A DNA stretch of 64,000 bases, from contig JAQGDQ010000048.1 in the NCBI GenBank assembly GCA_030141605.1, positions 372,001 to 436,000 of the forward strand, given 5' to 3'. Below the pieces are notes generated by a model. That model was not told the DNA's origin. It did not search any database and worked only from the letters and a program-made list of their open reading frames with translations. Positions 36,638-51,500 of this stretch are shown in pieces (the stretch's first letter is position 1; each line of letters begins with the position of its first letter). Origin of the DNA: Tubiluchus corallicola (Eukaryota; Priapulida; Priapulimorpha; Priapulimorphida; Tubiluchidae). Position numbers and translations under genes: made by a program.

Positions 36638-37337
36638 TTCAAGTCTTGTGTTCTGATTAGGACTTAGAAAACAAGCAAAACTGCGTGTAAACCGAGCCAG
36701 ACTTTTCACAATAAAGCCGGACGTAAAACAAACTTCGCTTTTGCCTTTAGGGACATAACAGTGATCTAATTTTGAGCCGCAAAATAACGATTAGTTGAAC
36801 AAACCGTTTTCGGTAATCGTCGTTAGCGACTTCACTGCGGACTCAACGCTAACATTTCAAAGAGTCCCTGTAATTCTACTCTTAGGAAAAAATCTTGCAA
36901 AGTTAACGTTAAACACAATTTAGCATAAAAAACTGTTTGTTTACGACGGGAAAGGATGGAAAAATTAGTACAAACAAGGGATGTCAAAGAATGAACCTCA
37001 AACAGAATGGAGGAGATATACGATAATTATGTAATTATGTTAATCTGACTCAAGAACATGTTGAAGGTACATATTCTTGCCAATTACGTTTTCTTTTTTT
37101 CAGTCATAAGTATAGTAAACTCACTTATTTAAAAACACGATGTGAGTAGGTAAAATATTGAATGTTTCCTGCATGCTGAAGTATAATTAAAAACACAAAT
37201 CATATGTTTATATTAGATGTTAATTACTTGAGCGTAATTAAGAGGCAAAATTTAATCAAGCATGGATTATTTGTGTATGTACAAATACTTCTTTGCTTTT
37301 CCATTTTTCTCCTTTTAGTTTTTATATCATAATTATT

Positions 37338-37438
37338 GCTATTATTACTACTACTACTATTATTATTATTATTATTATTATTATCATAATTACTGCTATT
37401 ATTATTACTACTACTACTACTACTATTATTATTATTAA

Positions 37439-37523
<85 letters not shown>
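37338..37523. repeat. (ATT)n microsatellite with ACT interruptions
   Basis: An imperfect first part (att/act units) is followed by an uninterrupted att run from about 37441 to 37523. Confidence 0.97.
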
Positions 37524-37570
37524 GGATAAACTGCTATCATTACTACTATCTTAGCTATAAAAATGTAGAT

Positions 37571-37818
<248 letters not shown>

Positions 37819-38085
37819 ATTAAAAAAACAAAAAATTTGAAACAAATGTATAAACCCGTTTTAAAACATGTTTTATGATTTTGCTATATCTTCCGCAACA
37901 GCTGTTCTACCGCCTCTGATTATGTTAAATCTCTAATCACAGGTGTAGAGTACACGCTCTCTTATTATTAAAATTTTATGATTAAATTTTCTTAAAATAT
38001 ATTCTTGTGCTTATCTTTTTGTAATTTTTTGTCTTTTTTGTGAAGTAATGGGATCAGCTTGATTGTACAGCAGTGAAAGATCAAA

Positions 38086-41000
38086 ATGGTGAGCATTGAG
38101 TTTTGTATAGTGGGAGAATTATCTCGGCTATTCTGGAAGTTGTGGTCCTACTAATTAACCCAAGGATTCTGTTACTCTTAATAATATTCTTAGAAATATG
38201 ACTGCAAAAAATTTAGTTTGCTGTCAACTAGCAATCCAAGATCCACCTCCTCAATCACTTTATGCATGTCAACATCACCAAAGCTGTATATGGCTGGGTT
38301 GGTCTGAGTACCCGCGTGCATCACCTTGCAATTACCATTGAGAGTGTTAAACTTCATTTGGCATTTATCAGCCCATGCAAAATTTGGTGCATATCTTCTT
38401 GATGCTGTCTCACTTGAATAACAGAATATATTACTGGATATTGTAATTTGGTATCGTATCATCAGCAAGCTTGAGTAGCTGTTTAACAACATTATCATCT
38501 ATGTGATCTACGAAGATGAGAATTAACAAGGTTCCGAGGACATTTCCTTGTGGCACTTCTGATAGAATTGGGATGGTTGACGAGGCACAACCCTCAACTT
38601 CGACATATTGGAATCTGTCACTTAGCCATGCTTTTATCCATTTAAGGAGTTGTCCATGAATGCTTATGCCTCAAGTTTAAGTAGCAACCTTCTGTGTGGG
38701 ACTTTGTTGAATGTTTTTGCTAAATCTGTATATACTAAGTCAAGAGGAATGCTGCAATCCGACTTGGAGAATACATACTAAAAAAGCTCTAGTAGGTTAC
38801 TTGTCACTGACGGTTTCTTGAGAAACCAATGTTGAGATCTGCTTAAATAATTGCAAGTATTATATTGACGACATGCCTCTTCAAGGGACCGAAATGTTTT
38901 TTCTTATCCAATACACACACTTTTACTATTTGATATGCTACCTCTTGAACATGGGTAATCATTTAACCCTCTTGTCAGGAGCAAAGTAGCGCACTAACCC
39001 AAGTACCACACTGTGTGATACACGGCTGCCTAAGTACCGCAGCAACAGAAACGGAACATGTTGACCTTAATGCAGAGTCAGTTTTACCTTTTTTATTTTA
39101 CAATTGTAATATTAAATTAATAATGAATAATTGATAAAATTTTAAGTTTAAATTTAATAAACCAACATTAGTGTAATTGTCATAAGGGTGAGAAACGTTT
39201 GATCTCCACAGCTAATAGTTTTTAATATTATAAACGTTTTAAGCTTAAAGAGACCAGCTCTGTTTGGATTAACTATAGGTGCTTACTTCTTCTGTGTAGA
39301 GTTTGGCATTTGAACCTCCTAACAAGTGTTTTGTAATTATAATTATGTACTGCTGCTTTGCCCTATATTATGCATTGATACACAATCTAATGCACAAGCC
39401 ATTACACTTTTATACAGTTTTTGTTTCATATTGTAATTCATAGGCACTTTATCTTGTCAGCAAGAATACTGTTAAAATGAAACTGGCGTAGCTAGTTTTT
39501 CGAGTTAAAGTTTATTATTAGTATTAACATTACATTATATTATTGTCTTTACAATGAATCAAGCAAGACAAATAATTCAAGTTTTAGATCGTTGATTTGT
39601 ATAGTGAGTACACAAATAAAACGAAATTAAATGCGATCAGAAACAACTTGTTCAAACACCATAGTACTTTACAAATAAAGCTCGCCTAATATTTTGATTA
39701 ATTATAATTTCATGTACAATGAAACTCAGTGCGGTACTTGGATAGCCTATGTACCACACTTGTTTTGCAGGGTGCGAATGTGCTACATGGGCTAATGCGC
39801 TACTTCACGTGCTACACCTCCATCACCTGAGCTATTTTCATTAGCAAACCACTCTTTCAGCATTTTATTGCTGTGGTGACAACCATAACTAACAGTCAAT
39901 AACACTACTTTGTGGCTTATCCATTCTACAGCCACTTTAGTATGCCATTGATGTTTTTCAGGCAACTGCAACAGTCTGTGATGTTGATCCAGAACTGCTA
40001 CAAAAATTAAAAAAGTTCAGATTTAAGCAGACAAAGGAAAATGCTGCTATTATTAGTAAGTGGAAACTTTAACTCTGTTGGCATTTGTTTTAAAATTTTA
40101 TTATTGTAGTTTTACTTGCAAGCATAAGGTGTTGTAGAGCTTTAGTTTCCGATTAGATCTTTGGTAGTCTAACATGAGTGACTAAAATGTTTTGACTTGA
40201 ACTCAATTATGAATAACGGGAAACTTATCTAAGGTGGTAAGCCTTTCATGCCAGTATCACTGATATGTTCATTAAACCTAACTTCACTCACAGCATTTGA
40301 AAGGATGCTACCTTTTCATAGTTACATAAATCGGTAAAAGTCATGTAAATAATCATGTTGTGTCGTGAAACTGTTTATCTATTCTATTTTTTACCACTTG
40401 ACAAAGCTAAAAGTTTTGTACAGTTCTTAAAATTTGGCAAGCAACAATTTTTTATTGCCCAAATCAATTGCCGCTTTATTTATAATTTAAAAAAATAATA
40501 ATTTTGATGTGTTTTAGATATAATGTAAGTCTAAAGCAAATTTATTCTAATTATATCATTTCAAATTTAAAGGTTTTGAAAGAAAAACAATTTTTTCTCA
40601 TTTCTGTCTAATTTCTAAGATTTGAGTATTTGGGACTCGACTTTTAATTTGACCTATTTGAGACTCAACTTTTAATTTGACCACTGAGACTGCTAACTCG
40701 GCTTTAGTTTGTCAAAAAAAGCTCGGGACTTGACTTTGGCTTGGCCAGAAAATCTGGGACTCTGCATGAGCTCGATGTGAAAAGTTACTGAAAAGGAAAT
40801 TACTATTTTTCAAGAATAACTTACGGGAAATCACATGTAGTACCACACAAACATAATTTCGCATTTGCACGGCTAGTTCTTCACCGTTACATGCATTTCA
40901 CCATTTGCTAGTTTGACGGGTACTTGCACCTACATTTCCGACACTCGTTTCAGAAAACAGGTACTATACCTCTCAGTTCAGAGTTATTTCAGTTGGGACG

Positions 41001-44000
41001 TAGTATGCATGTTGAGGAGAGCTCATGCATGAGCACATTGGTAAATTTAAATTTTGAACTTAAATTTACTGAGTTTTTAATTTTTATATATCACACTGAA
41101 TGCTTTACAGTAGCACTGTACTTCAATGTCGGCTTTCGCAAAATCGTGCTACACGCTCATGGAATGTTTGTGCTGTTGAAAATTATGATCAATTGTGGCA
41201 TCATCAAAGCTGGGCTCCCCGAAAGCTAATTAAGTTTTTAACCTATTATTTAATTATCAGAAACGTCCTGGCATTATTATAGGTATTAACACGTACACCT
41301 TTTACCATATTTCAAAATGGGGTAACATGAAAAATCATCCAGTTTTCTTTTAAGTTCAAAATGATCACGGTTCATGTGTGTGGATTTCTATTCAAGCTTT
41401 ACATAATGCTGGTAAATTATTTTAGTGTAACCTTGGTTGCTGAAATGTCACGGTTTTTAATATAATAAATTTGCGTGGGCTTACACAAAAACTTCCATAT
41501 TTTTATAGTGAAAATTGATGCTGAAAAACTTATGGTGATATTGGATGAAGAACTGGAGGTAAATTTTGGCATTCACTTATTACAACCTTAAACTAATACA
41601 TGTTTATGTAATATACGAGTATACAATAATTACATTGTTAATCTGTAAAATGCAGTATTACGTGATGGTGAGATCACAATGTTGAAAATTTAACTACAGG
41701 TCTTGAAATGTTTAGCATATTATTATTACATGCGACAACCTTATTGTGTTCACTTGCTTTCCAGGCTGCAATGTCCCATGCTCAAAGGGCACAGGCCAAA
41801 TATGTGCACCAAATTAAGTAGTTCAGTTCTGCTGTTGAGTTTTGATCATTCAGTTGTTTTGTTGAGCTACTATTTCACATAATGATTACAAATATATGAT
41901 AAAGTTTCATCATTGAAGTTTTCAGGGTATCTTTTGATATATAAAACAGTTGATAAGGCAGTACAGTTTAAAAATAATTTTTATAGCAGCAACATTTGTG
42001 TATTTTATCGGACTGTGGTTGATTGGTATTGATGAACAGCAAAGTTGATTGACCCATCAGTAGTTACCATTGACGGTTTACTTTAGGAATGCTCTATAGA
42101 GGAACTTAGGGAATCATTACCGGAACACCTGCCCCGTTATGTTGTTCTCATCTACAAGAACGAAACACATTCTGACGGACGAGTCTCATTCCCAATGTGC
42201 TTCATATATTTGAGTCCTCTTGGTAAGCGAACATGATATTTTTGCTGTTTACTGAATTACTATATGGCAGTAATGAGACAAAGGATCTTTTATGCTGTGG
42301 TTATTAACTAGATGGTTATACTGTGCATTTTTATAGTCGAGCATCAGCTATGATGAATAAGTGTTAAATTGCTTTCCAAAAAAAATATTTTCCTCTTTTA
42401 AGCTGACTGTGATCAGCTAGTAGAGTTACTTCAGGCTGAGACCTAATGCTCAATTTTGCAAAAGTTTTGAGTACTGCTTTATTATACCTCAAATGTGGGG
42501 TCAAAGGTGATTCGAAAATTACAAGTAAAAGCACAAACCAGTGGCAATTCATTTTTATTTGTAACAAAAAAGCAATATCCCAAATTATTTGTTATGTTCC
42601 TTTTGAAATTATTGTTTGTGGTTTAAGGATGTAAACCAGAGATGCAGATGATGTATGCTGGATCTAAATTGAATTTGGTTAATGAAGCTGGCCTAACAAA
42701 AGTAAGTTTTATAGGGCAACATTTTTAATTGTACAGGGCATGTATTGCATAAAATTATTACGCAAGTATTAGTGTATTGTTTATCATTTACATGGTTTTA
42801 CCCATTTCAATTTCATTGGAGTTGCAGAAATATAGTTTTTCTGACAGTCACCAGTCTACTTACTATCCAGGTCCAACTAAGTCAAGCGCACGGTTCCCTA
42901 AAAAATTTTGCCCTTGAAATGGGTAATATTATAGGCGCATTTAAGCATCAGATATGGATTCATTGACCTGGAAAATCTATATTTAGACACCAAAATCATT
43001 ATTCCATTATCCTGTATGCTCTGATAGCTAACATATAGCCATTTAAGCTAGCAACAGCCATATAGTTGGCCATCTTGAAAATTGCTGCCATATTGAATGA
43101 ATTTCGATTGACTCCATAATCAGGATTAATCACCTTAATGATCTCTAACACTGTGCAAAGTTTCATATTTTTGAATCAAAATGATCCATTCATTTTGGTC
43201 AAATGGTGGCCATCTTTTTTGACGTCATAATTATACCCTTTGCAGTGCTGAAATTTCAGACTAATTTGGGCATGTTATTCTCTGGACCAAATACTGCAAG
43301 GTAACACCAAAAAATGCTTTCTTGCAATTTTTTGGGGGTAAGTCAGCAAATTTACCCTACTAGTTATGCTGTCGGTATACACTTAATTATCTAGATTATA
43401 TGCTGTACACTCAACTAGATGCCGTACACACTACATGGCGGATAAGGAATTGTATCCAACAACATCATAAGAACTGAATACATGAAGTTTTCGCAAGCAA
43501 ATACCAAACTCCTTTTTGAAATTTGTGTAATAAAATATTGAAATACTAATCCTTTGTACATATTTTATATACACTTGGTATTGTATGCCAAATTTATTAG
43601 TGAATATAGATTGTTATCTTATACAAATATGTGATACAGTATTTTAAGCAAGCTAAACAAAGTTTTTTCGTCTGATAATTGCTGATTTGCTCTTACGCAA
43701 GTGTGTTTCAGAGGTAGTTATGCGTACAGCAAGTAGTTTCAGGACTTTGTAGTGGAAAAAAATTGGGTTGGAGTCTGGTGACTCAAAATGTTTTGAATAC
43801 ATATGCAAGTCCTTAGTAAAACATTTCATCACAAATGGAATTTTCAGGCAATTTTATAAAATTTAGGTCAAGGACACATTATTTTATTATTATTTAGGTC
43901 AAGGACACGTTATTTTAATTAATTAGTGCATTTCTCGGTATTCTCAGTTTTACAATGCAATTTTCTAGGTATTTGAGTTGCGTGATGTTGAAGAGCTGAC

Positions 44001-44040
44001 CGAAGAATGGTTACAAAGTAAATTGGCATTCTTCAGATAG
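38086..44040 (+). CDS. GMFB: Glia maturation factor (GMF), complete, 142 aa
   Basis: Exons: 38086-38088 (start codon only, ATG|GTGAGC), 39962-40055, 41509-41558, 42087-42222, 42628-42701 and 43969-44040 (stop TAG). This gives 142 aa, equal to vertebrate GMFB. GMF is a single ADF/cofilin-homology domain protein that binds Arp2/3 and removes actin branches. Visible family sequence: '[16 protein letters not shown]', 'AAII' joining 'MKID', 'LDEELE', 'LPRYVVL', '[13 protein letters not shown]', 'SPLG', '[13 protein letters not shown]', '[18 protein letters not shown]' and a C-terminal 'KLAFFR'. All later phases join cleanly. The single-codon first exon is the least certain part: it is phase-correct with a consensus donor, but the start could be elsewhere. 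It could equally be the ancestor of GMFB and GMFG; the symbol marks nearest resemblance. A poly(A) signal is at 44872-44877. Confidence 0.93.
38190..38780 (-). pseudogene. LINE reverse-transcriptase relic
   Basis: On the minus strand, from high to low coordinate: '[19 protein letters not shown]', a GIHG...WIKAWLSDR segment, '[13 protein letters not shown]', a degenerate 'LADDT' (the F/YxDD catalytic motif region), and at 38190-38400 '[10 protein letters not shown]' with 'CKVMHAG' and '[12 protein letters not shown]'. These follow the order of CR1/L2-like non-LTR RTs. Frameshifts and stops break it. It lies antisense in GMF intron 1. Confidence 0.85.
38984..39805. mobile_element. DNA element with long terminal inverted repeats, about 820 bp
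   Basis: The left end 'AAGTAGCGCACTAACCCAAG' and the minus-strand right end 'AAGTAGCGCATTAGCCCATG' match closely. Similarity resumes further in: 'GGCTGCCTAAGTACCGCA' on the left against 'GGCTATCCAAGTACCGCA' on the right. Terminal repeats are thus about 60-80 bp with gaps. No transposase is recognisable inside. It lies in GMF intron 1, beside the LINE relic. Confidence 0.75.
43861..43918. repeat. 31-bp tandem duplication
   Basis: 'atttaggtcaaggacaca' at 43861 recurs at 43892 as 'atttaggtcaaggacacg', with the following 'ttatttta' also shared. It is in the last intron of GMF, close to the acceptor of the terminal exon. Confidence 0.8.
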
Positions 44041-47000
44041 TTTCATCACCATTTCTTATAACTCAGCAAAAAAATTTACCTGGACACAATATTTACAGTA
44101 TATGCCTAAAAACTGTATGGGTATTGGCCTGGATAGTTAGCGTGAACTGATGTACAAGGAAAGTAAATTATAGGCTGTTAGATTTTGTTGTGTATGCGTG
44201 AAAAGATGTGAGCGTTTGAAATATTGGATACAGAGTGATGTTGGCGTGACCTTGCTAAATGCAGCAGCCAGACAAATTCAACTTCCAGTGTGTCATTCAA
44301 TAATTCATTATTAATTTTTGTAGCTGTTTACATTGTTGTCACTGATTACTTTTATGAGGCAACAAACACTTTCCTACATTAAGTAATGCAAAGTGCCATT
44401 TGTTGACAAAAACTGTATTAAGAAGTGCAGGCTAATACAAATTTGAACTCCTATGCCACTAATGTAAAAACCAAGCCAAATTTTATTCCATTATCATGAG
44501 CATATTGCCCCATTTACTGACCAGACCATTTACCTCTATAAAAAAAGTTTAATATGCAAACATTTAGACAGATAATCTTCTGGGCAAATTTTGTTGTGCG
44601 ACACGTAATTTTGAGTGATATCTACAAATTCCTTTTACTATTTTAATTAAAAGATCTAATTACAAATTACTAGTTAAATTTTTTGATCAATAACACCAGT
44701 TGGGTTTGAACATAACTATCACAGTTTTCAAAAACCCCAAACAAGGTTATGATAAACGTATATAATTGCCAAAGTTTATTTCGGAAATCGGCATCATGCA
44801 ACATTTCTCAAAGTCCATGTAATATATTTCCTTGTTACAAATAGTATGAGTTTTTGCTTTGCCTAATCTATAATAAAGTGTAAGAGCTATGTACTGTGTT
44901 CTTCTTAGCTCTGTATGTGTCATTATACTGTTTGTGCCTGTAATTTTAAGAGATTTTTTACAGCAAGTTTTACTGATTTGAATATTTTTAGAAAGCAAAA
45001 AATTGTCACAAAAATGAGTAACAGTTTGTCAATTGTTTCACGATACAAATGAAAGCTTTTATCAAAGCTTTGAGGTAAAAATGAATCTTTTTATCAATAA
45101 CTAAAACCCTAATAAAATATGAACGTTTTTGTTAAATTTAAAAACTTCAAGGTACATCTAAGCAGCAAATTATCAGCGATTTCGACCAGCCTGAATAGCT
45201 GACTGGGGATGTTGCAAGTATTATTACATACGATTGTCGCACGCATTTCACTCGTGTACTAATGTTACCATGCACACCTTGTTCTATACTCGATAAAATG
45301 TCTTCATGGATATAGTATGAATCATGCCTAAATTACAAAAAAACATTTTCGTCTCACGAAATGTATCACTGGAATTCAGCTGAAGTTACTTTTCTCTAGC
45401 CTACATTTTGTAAATACATGGTTACTACTGGCCATATGTTTATGAAAGTCGATGTTAATATTAACAGTTATTTCATCTTGTCTGATGCATAATTAATTAT
45501 ATTATAATATGTACATTTGTAACTGAATGACTGCAATTATTATATTTTTGCATATTCTAAAATTTAATATTTATCAAAGCTCCGTTTTTGAACTTCTAAT
45601 TGCTGTAATGTGTGTATATTGCTAAAATTGTTAAGCTTGAGAATTGGCAAAAATTCTCGGTATTAGCCAATATGCTATAGGTTTTGCACATACGACATAA
45701 TGTTCTAATATTTATTCATTTTTGCTGATTTGTTACACTAAAATTATAATATTTTTATAATATATTTTGTTATTGAAGCCACTTACGATAAAGTTACAGC
45801 TGTGAAAATAATAGCCAAATAAATATTTTACTGTAAAGTAAAAATTAAATGTACTGAATATTTTAATTCATAAGGAACAACTTATGAAATAGTAGAAAGT
45901 CAAATTCTCAGATAATAATTTATTCAATTGCAAATAAAGCTGCATATTTGACATAACTTCAACACGATTGCTATTTCTCCTCACCGTAAAATAACAAAAA
46001 TACAAAGGTAAGTGACAATGGCTTGAAGTTACTTCAAGCTTTTGGAGTCTTGCAGAAATACATTTATGCTTCAGTTGCTACAGTCAGTTTTGTCTAGTCA
46101 AATGAATTTCAACAGACTTTCTTTATTAAATAATTACAAATTATATTAACATACACTACACACTAAGCTACAAGCACACCTTCATAAGCAACACAAAATG
46201 ACAGTTGTGCTCACATTAGTTTCTCAACTTTTTACAGAAGCGCGTTTATATCAAAAACTTAATATACACAACAGTGCCAGTTTGTCTCTGCATTTTTATT
46301 ATTTTAAAAAGTAGTATTTCGCAAGTCTCACTACAATTGCATTGTTGTCTTAATCAATATGATTTGGAGGTCAAGATAAAGTAAATAATATCAATACAAT
46401 TCAAATTTACATTTACAACATTTCACAAATTGAAGTTTAATTAAAGTTGTGAGTTTTAAGAATAAAGAATTTCATATCCTTACAGTCATTTCTAGTGCTG
46501 ACATGTGATATTATAAATGAATCTTTACAAAGTAGAGTTGCTATAAAAAACACAACCAAGATAAAACTATATTGTACATACTGAAATCCTTTAGTATCAA
46601 TTAAAATTTCTACACTGTTTTTGGATCTGCAGATCTTTTTCAGCAGTTAACTAGTAAAAAACACATGTTTCAAGAATTTACTGTACATGTGCACTGATTA
46701 AATATATACCAGATGTAGAAAAATGTACTGTAGCTAAAGATGGTCCTGCCCATAGCCCGTCCCAAATGTGCTTATATATATATATATATACTTCCTATGA
46801 GTTTAGCACAAAACACTGCAGTAGAACCAGAGTTTGGCATCAAAAAAGCAAAACTAGAGGTTTTGTGTTGTGATTTTTTTCTTCTAAACCTTTACGACTT
46901 TGTTAGCAGTTAAAAAATATGGACAATGATATATTCGGTATGGAACTTAGCAAATAACTTGTTAATGGTGTCCGATTCCTAAACAGCAAAGAACTAATGG

Positions 47001-48539
47001 TAAGCAAAGCTAAAGGTTTTGTGTCTAGCCATGTATTAGCAAATTCGTCTAACAACTAAAAACTGTTTTAATTTCTAATATGGCATGAATCAAGGTCATG
47101 TTAAGATTACAAACCAAACATATTAACTTAACACTCAATGAAATGCCTTTTATCAAAATTATGCATACTTAATACAGCCTCGAATTTAAAAGATGTCATC
47201 CTTAGAACACATTCACATGTGTTCAGCTAGAGGAAATGGTAAAACGGGTTCCCTAAAAAAGTTACCCTGATGAAGGCAGCAATATAGTCACAAGGTTCAC
47301 TCAGCAAACTCAACAAGCATTGATCTTAGTTACACAAATTGCATATGAGCCAATCCAGCAGCAATATAAGATTTGCAGTTGTTTATCACACACAGGTGAC
47401 CATATGTAAATATGTAACTCAGCAATATGGCAAATGTAAGTAGTGAACCCACTAATGATATGCTATATATTAATTACGAACAAACTGAAAGTAATTGATG
47501 TTTCACAGTATATACATTATTTTATTAATTACATGAACAGTTTAGAACAAAAATCAAATTCAATTTAGATATAGGCTGCATTAAACTGAAATATTTGATA
47601 TTATTAGCAGTACTTTCGACAAAATGCGTTTTGCTTACTAGTCAATGCAGCTGCTAGGGGTCATTAATTTAGTATATTAGCTGAATTGACAACAATCAAA
47701 AGCATTTGGAGATTAACTTAATCAAGGCACTTGGTGGGACTAGCCCAAATCTAATATCATTTGCCGTCCACACACTATATGCGAATGACAGAATAGCATT
47801 TTCCTTTCAACAATTCCACAGAATTCACTGCTAGATGTTAACTTTATTAATTGCTTTCTAATACAAGTGAAGTACATGCATTATATATACACTTTGCTTT
47901 CACTTGCTTTTTGTAAAATAATAGAAATTTGTTTACCATATATCTACTTGTTTGACAACTATAATTATTAATAACTGCAGAATAATCATATTTAACAAAC
48001 AATGTAAAATAGAACAGAGTCACATACTTATATGGTGAAACAACAAAGATTAAATAAAAGTGGTATTGTTAATTCATCAGAATTGAAAAAGTCTCACATT
48101 ATAATAAAAAATAATTAAAAACGTGTATAAATTGTTCTGTTTAATGATGTTTGACATTACATAAAAGGCATAACAGAAATGTAACAATTTTAGTAATTTA
48201 CGCTTTATGTCCGTTCATCGTAGCTATCATTTGTCAACTAATAAACAATGAGGGCAAAAAGTTACTGTCAGTAAATCCCATAATAACAAGCATAAAAGAA
48301 CAAGGATGACAAGATTTGGTGTTTTGTATAGAAGGCAAGTATTTTGTTAGAATTTGTTAGAAACATTTGCTATAATGTAGACACAGAAGATCACTGATCT
48401 ATTCAGTCAGCAGGAAAAGTGTAAAGTTCAGCAAATCAGTGTTCTTCACCATCAATGTGCTTGAATATGTGTGAAAGGTAATATTACAGGACTACTTTAC
48501 TGGTCATGCAGCAGAATTCAAATTTGATTTCCTAACATC
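44041..48539. other. Convergent 3' region between GMF and cornichon
   Basis: No coding exon was found. GMF's likely poly(A) signal is AATAAA at 44872-44877, giving a 3' UTR of about 0.85 kb. Minus-strand AATAAA motifs that could end cornichon are several (for example 46122-46127), so its 3' UTR length cannot be set. A short (TA)n run lies near 46776-46790. The rest is AT-rich. Confidence 0.4.
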
Positions 48540-51500
48540 CTAGTTGCTAACTAGCACGTATATCATACTGAAACAAAAAATATAGGCATTTAAGATTGTT
48601 AGAAATAGTGATAAATATAAATGAAATTCTTTGATTACAAATTGCATGAAACGGTGAGACATTTGGCATTTGAGCCAATATTTTTTGAAAAATACTGTAA
48701 CAACTTCAAACAATGTGGCAACTACAAAAGAATGTAACCTAAAGCTACGGCTGTACAACACTACTATAAAAAACAACACAACATTACTATAAAATGCAAT
48801 GTAAAACCTTAATTATTGATTATTATGGATATAGTTATAGGAAATTGATTGTTGTGGTAATTTTCTTAACAAATTGTGAATTTAGAATTTCTATAAAAGG
48901 GAAGCTTTACATTGGAAATCGTGATAGCAAATAAAAAATTTAAATTAAGTAGGATACATTATGTTCAAGAGTAAACTTCTCAAGAATAGTAATCACCCAC
49001 ATATTTGACGACACAGAAAAAAGTATTTAAACATCTCTTGCAGAAAACACAGTTAGTAAGTTGGACACTGAATTTGCCATTTCAAATAAGTTTTTATGTT
49101 AATATAACATGAATAGAAATAGTCATTTCACAAAGGTTAGTGCAATGGTCTAAGTAGAAAGACAGGTTTGAGACTGTCAAATCTGTATAACTCAGCTCTG
49201 GGACTATAGAAATTGTTCAGAATTCAGCAAAATTCATGAGGAATGTATCTCCTAGGGCCAGACAACTGTGACAACATGTCATGGAGAGAAACTGGGTTCA
49301 ACGATGTATAGAACTCAGTCAAGTCATATTCAGATAATTATCATTCAAAATCTTGCTTAGCTAGTTGTACGCAATTTAAGGTATAATTTACAATTCAAAC
49401 AAACACAGTGCCTATTTGCAAAACGGACTGCCGGCTTTTGTACATGCTCCTTGAACCTGCTGATTACCTTTTAACTTTGCCTTTCAACAGGTTCACCTGA
49501 GAAAGGTTATAACTGTTTGGTAAAATACTAACTCACCGTCGACAAATGTATGAAATGTGATAAAACATGCTACAATATTTTAATTTTATCTAGCTGATGC
49601 ATACAAACAATTTTCACAGGCCAGTAAAAGTTGCAGTCGTGTAATGAAAGTAACGTAGACTTATAAATAACGTTGGTAAATATGTCACTACACAAAACAG
49701 AAAATGATCTCACCTACCTGTATAAAAAGTAGAAAAATGAGAGCAAGTAGAAACCCATCTTAACCCAACCCTCTCTCTGACATCGTGATAACTCGTCTGC
49801 ATTCATAATAGTTGTGGGATCATACAGACCAGGACCACTCATAACAGGTCGATGCATGTACCTAAAGCAATTGCATATATGACAAGATATAGCACTTGCA
49901 AAGATGCTCGCATTTTGCAAAAGAAATTTCTTAACATTTATGTTACATACACCGTGGATTAGAGAAACAAGTTTCATAAATTTTCAATATTATTTTTTTA
50001 CGTTCAGAATCAGTTTATACCTAAAAAAACTTATATTAGAAAATGCTCAAACAAAAGCCACACTGACTTTAAGGCATACATCATTATGACATTTCCATCT
50101 ACTGGATATATGTAAAATAATTGCTGCTTCTGATGAGTTAAGAGTCTGTTTATAATAGTGGTTATAGCTGCTTGCTGGTTATTGTTGTTTATTGTATGGG
50201 TGGCTGTGGCTCGTGAAGATTGCGCGTCAAACAGCCACGATGGGCATGACAAACTATCAAGACTTTGTAAACTTCGCATTTATTAAAGATCAAACACAAC
50301 ACGGTAAACATAAGAGGATAGTAATGCCAGCCCTCCATCTTCAAGTCAGTTCCTAATTTCCTCGAGGTGCGGTCCTCAAAGTCCTTTAGTCTAACTACCT
50401 AATGCGCTATGAGCTTCTGCATACAAGAATTACATCATCAATTTTTACTTCTGAGTCAGCCGGTCGAACATCATCAGATCACCTGATCATCACATGCTCT
50501 GCCAAAACGATAGTTTAATCTTGCATTGTCAAGCACTTAATCTTAAGTTATTAATTTAATAATTTAATCACCAGTTTCATCAAAATCACAATGCACAAAT
50601 CACAAGAGCTTTCCCTTACTTATATTGCAATTTTATTTTTCCAGTTTGAAATAATTTAATTTACAATTTCTGAATAAACACTGACAAATTACTAACATTT
50701 TCACGATTGAAATAATTTCACATTTTTCACATTGATATCTAGCCCTGTGTAACTAATCACAGATAAAATTCTCAACTTGTAAAAGTTAAGTTCAAAAGTT
50801 TATAGTTCATAAACCCCCAGAAATTGCAGTGCATAAATTAAATGCATATTAAATGCAATGAGTAAAAAGACAATAAAAGTTCAAATCATTTCATAATACC
50901 TGTGGACATGATAAGCCATAAGAGGTATATTTAGCAGAAGACTAAACCATTCTCCAGCAACCAGGAACAAAAAGTTGAAAAAGAAGTGGATGACATATTC
51001 AATCAAAACAAGCTGAAAATAAACATACGTAAACATTAGCTTCATCACTAAACAGTACATTAAAAAATAATTAATTACTACCCATTCTAGGATAGATACA
51101 TTTGTCATTTAACAAAAAACATTTAATCAGTGCTTCTCTTTTCAAATATCCACGGGAGGTATAGAAAATTCCCTTGAAATTTTCAAGGTAACAGATTTTA
51201 AGATTTTTCTTTCTCATTCTTGTCCATCTAATAACATGGTAAATATCTATGATGACCTTATATGACACTGATGTAATTATTATTCACACTGTATAAATCT
51301 GTTTGTGTTATGATCCAGTTACTCTATCATAAGGCATGGGAGTGCATAAGGAACACTGAAGTTATTTGAATCTGACAGCATAAAAAAACTATTTTGCGAG
51401 AGTGATTTTGGCAAGTGGGGAGAACAGCAAAAGGTGCTTTTAAATTCAAAATAGCATGGGCACAATGGGGCAGGAGGACGAAGGTGCCCAGCAAAAAAGG

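Noticed and set aside
43020-43370. Possible dispersed repeat with 'ggccatctt' phrases in GMF intron 5
   Set aside because: Looks repeat-like ('gccatcttgaaaattgc' and 'ggtggccatcttttttgac'), but no termini or second clear copy could be established in the window.
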